Positions 6,008 to 6,819 of a DNA stretch of 6,819 nt are shown one piece after another. This stretch comes from Actinoplanes liguriensis (GTDB lineage: Bacteria; Actinomycetota; Actinomycetes; Mycobacteriales; Micromonosporaceae): the NCBI GenBank assembly GCA_000715855.1, contig KL571340.1, forward strand, positions 22,242 to 29,060, given 5' to 3'. A program made the position numbers and the translations under genes. Position 1 is the stretch's first letter; each line of letters opens with the position of its first letter. The notes beneath the pieces are model-generated. The model had not been told where the DNA came from. It ran no database searches and worked only from the letters and a program-made list of their open reading frames with translations.

Positions 6008-6781
6008 ATGCCGAGCACCTTCACCCCGGCCGAGACGACCTGGCTGGCCCGGTTGGGCACACTGCGCCAAGTGGTGCGTCAGGAGGTGGTGGCCACGCAG
6101 TTGTCCGAGCACCTGAGACCCGGCGCCCCGAGAGTCCTGGACGTGGGATGCGGGCAGGGCACCCAGGCCTTGCGCCTGGCCCGGCTCGGTTACGACGTGA
6201 CCGCCCTGGACTCGTCCGAGAAGATGCTCGCCGAGTTGAGCCGTTCGCTCGCCGACGAGCCGGCGAAGGTCCGCGACCGGGTCCAGGTCGTCCGGGCCGA
6301 CGCGACCCGGCTCGCGGGGACGTTCTCGCCGGGTTGCTTCGACACGGTGCTCTGCCACGGGCTGCTGATGTACTTCCCCGACCCCGGCCCGATCCTGACC
6401 GACCTGGCCCGGATGCTGGCGCCCGGCGGTGTCCTGTCCCTGCTGGTCCGCAACGCCGACGGCCTGGCGATGCGGTCCGGCCTGCTCGGCGACTGGCCGA
6501 AGGCGCTGGCGGCGTTCGACAGTCCGGCCTACGGCAATCGCCTGGGCATCCCCGCCCGCGCCGACCGCCTGGCCGACCTGACCGCGGCGTTGAGCGCTCG
6601 TGGTCTCGAGGTCTACCGCTGGTACGGCGTCCGCGTCTTCACCGACACCGTCCCCGACGATGCTCCACTGCCCGCCGCCGAGGAGTTGGCCCAGATCCTG
6701 AACGCCGAGACGCGCGCCGGATCCACCGACCCCTATCGCGGCGTCGCGGCCCTGACCCACGTCTTCGCCCGCCGCCCCTGA
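6008..6781 (+). CDS. Class I SAM-dependent methyltransferase, CmoM/SmtA-like
   Basis: A 257-residue soluble Rossmann-fold methyltransferase. The SAM site shows motif I VLDVGCGQGT (43-52), the acidic D68 in TALDSS that would hold the ribose, and RADAT at 96-100. Later features go beyond a generic methyltransferase and parallel Escherichia coli CmoM (formerly SmtA): CHGLLMYFPDP (116-126), PGGVLSLLVRNADGLAM (139-155), YGVRVFTD (206-213), E234-T-R, and DPYR plus H251 near the C-terminus. CmoM methylates the carboxyl group of 5-carboxymethoxyuridine at tRNA position 34. Whether this protein has that substrate is uncertain, because actinobacteria are not generally known for the cmoA/cmoB pathway that makes it. 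It may act on another tRNA wobble modification or on a small molecule. Its position 37 bp behind an RNA-helicase-like gene is compatible with an RNA role but does not prove one. Confidence 0.85.
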   Translation: MPSTFTPAETTWLARLGTLRQVVRQEVVATQLSEHLRPGAPRVLDVGCGQGTQALRLARLGYDVTALDSSEKMLAELSRSLADEPAKVRDRVQVVRADATRLAGTFSPGCFDTVLCHGLLMYFPDPGPILTDLARMLAPGGVLSLLVRNADGLAMRSGLLGDWPKALAAFDSPAYGNRLGIPARADRLADLTAALSARGLEVYRWYGVRVFTDTVPDDAPLPAAEELAQILNAETRAGSTDPYRGVAALTHVFARRP

Positions 6782-6815
6782 CAAATTCGCCCCGCCACTC
6801 CGACGAGTTCGCCCC
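6780..6815. repeat. Two imperfect 14-bp direct repeats at the right edge
   Basis: GACAAATTCGCCCC (6780-6793) and GACGAGTTCGCCCC (6802-6815) differ at two positions and start 22 bases apart. The first copy includes the last two bases of the methyltransferase stop codon. With only two copies before the edge, this may be the beginning of a tandem array, the tail of a minus-strand gene, or chance. No T-run or convincing terminator hairpin is present in these last 38 bases. Confidence 0.45.
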
Positions 6816-6819
6816 CGCA

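Noticed and set aside
6780..6819. CRISPR array
   Set aside because: There are only two imperfect 14-bp repeats with an 8-bp gap, much shorter than CRISPR repeats and spacers, and no cas genes.

Overview
The window is a high-GC fragment with the strong third-position G/C bias of an actinobacterium. The gene content (a urate-degradation operon next to malate synthase, an HrpB-type helicase and a SmtA/CmoM-like methyltransferase), frequent GTG/TTG starts and a TTGTCCACA-type DnaA-box motif fit Actinomycetota. A Micromonosporaceae member such as Actinoplanes is a guess only. The first 17 bases are not genomic: they are the end of the synthetic Tn5 mosaic end used in tagmentation libraries, so the left edge is a raw contig or read end.

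Left half (18-3293, minus strand): a compact purine-catabolic operon, read right to left. OHCU decarboxylase overlaps 5-hydroxyisourate hydrolase by 11 bp. Four bases later comes uricase with a TTG start. Uricase shares a GTGA stop/start overlap with an amidohydrolase that is best read as 8-oxoguanine deaminase. After 92 bp follows the N-terminus of malate synthase, cut off by the adapter. The products form one route: 8-oxoguanine to urate, urate to 5-hydroxyisourate, then OHCU, then S-allantoin. Malate synthase can absorb the glyoxylate that allantoin breakdown eventually yields; the allantoin enzymes themselves are not in the window.

Middle (3294-3459): a 166-bp divergent intergenic region. 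It holds a GC-rich hairpin in the leader of the urate operon and, just before the helicase, a perfect 17-bp inverted repeat with a 4-nt loop. Its two arms carry two facing copies of the actinobacterial DnaA box TTGTCCACA. This is the most unusual non-coding signal in the window.

Right half (3460-6781, plus strand): a full-length HrpB-type DExH ATP-dependent helicase, then, 37 bp later, a class I SAM-dependent methyltransferase resembling the CmoM/SmtA family. The last 38 bases are non-coding as far as can be seen and, with the last two bases of the methyltransferase stop codon, hold two imperfect 14-bp direct repeats 22 bp apart. No gene-free stretch exceeds 300 bases. No tRNA, rRNA, CRISPR array, insertion sequence or prophage gene was seen. 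Most of the window is well-understood metabolism and RNA biology rather than a clearly new system.
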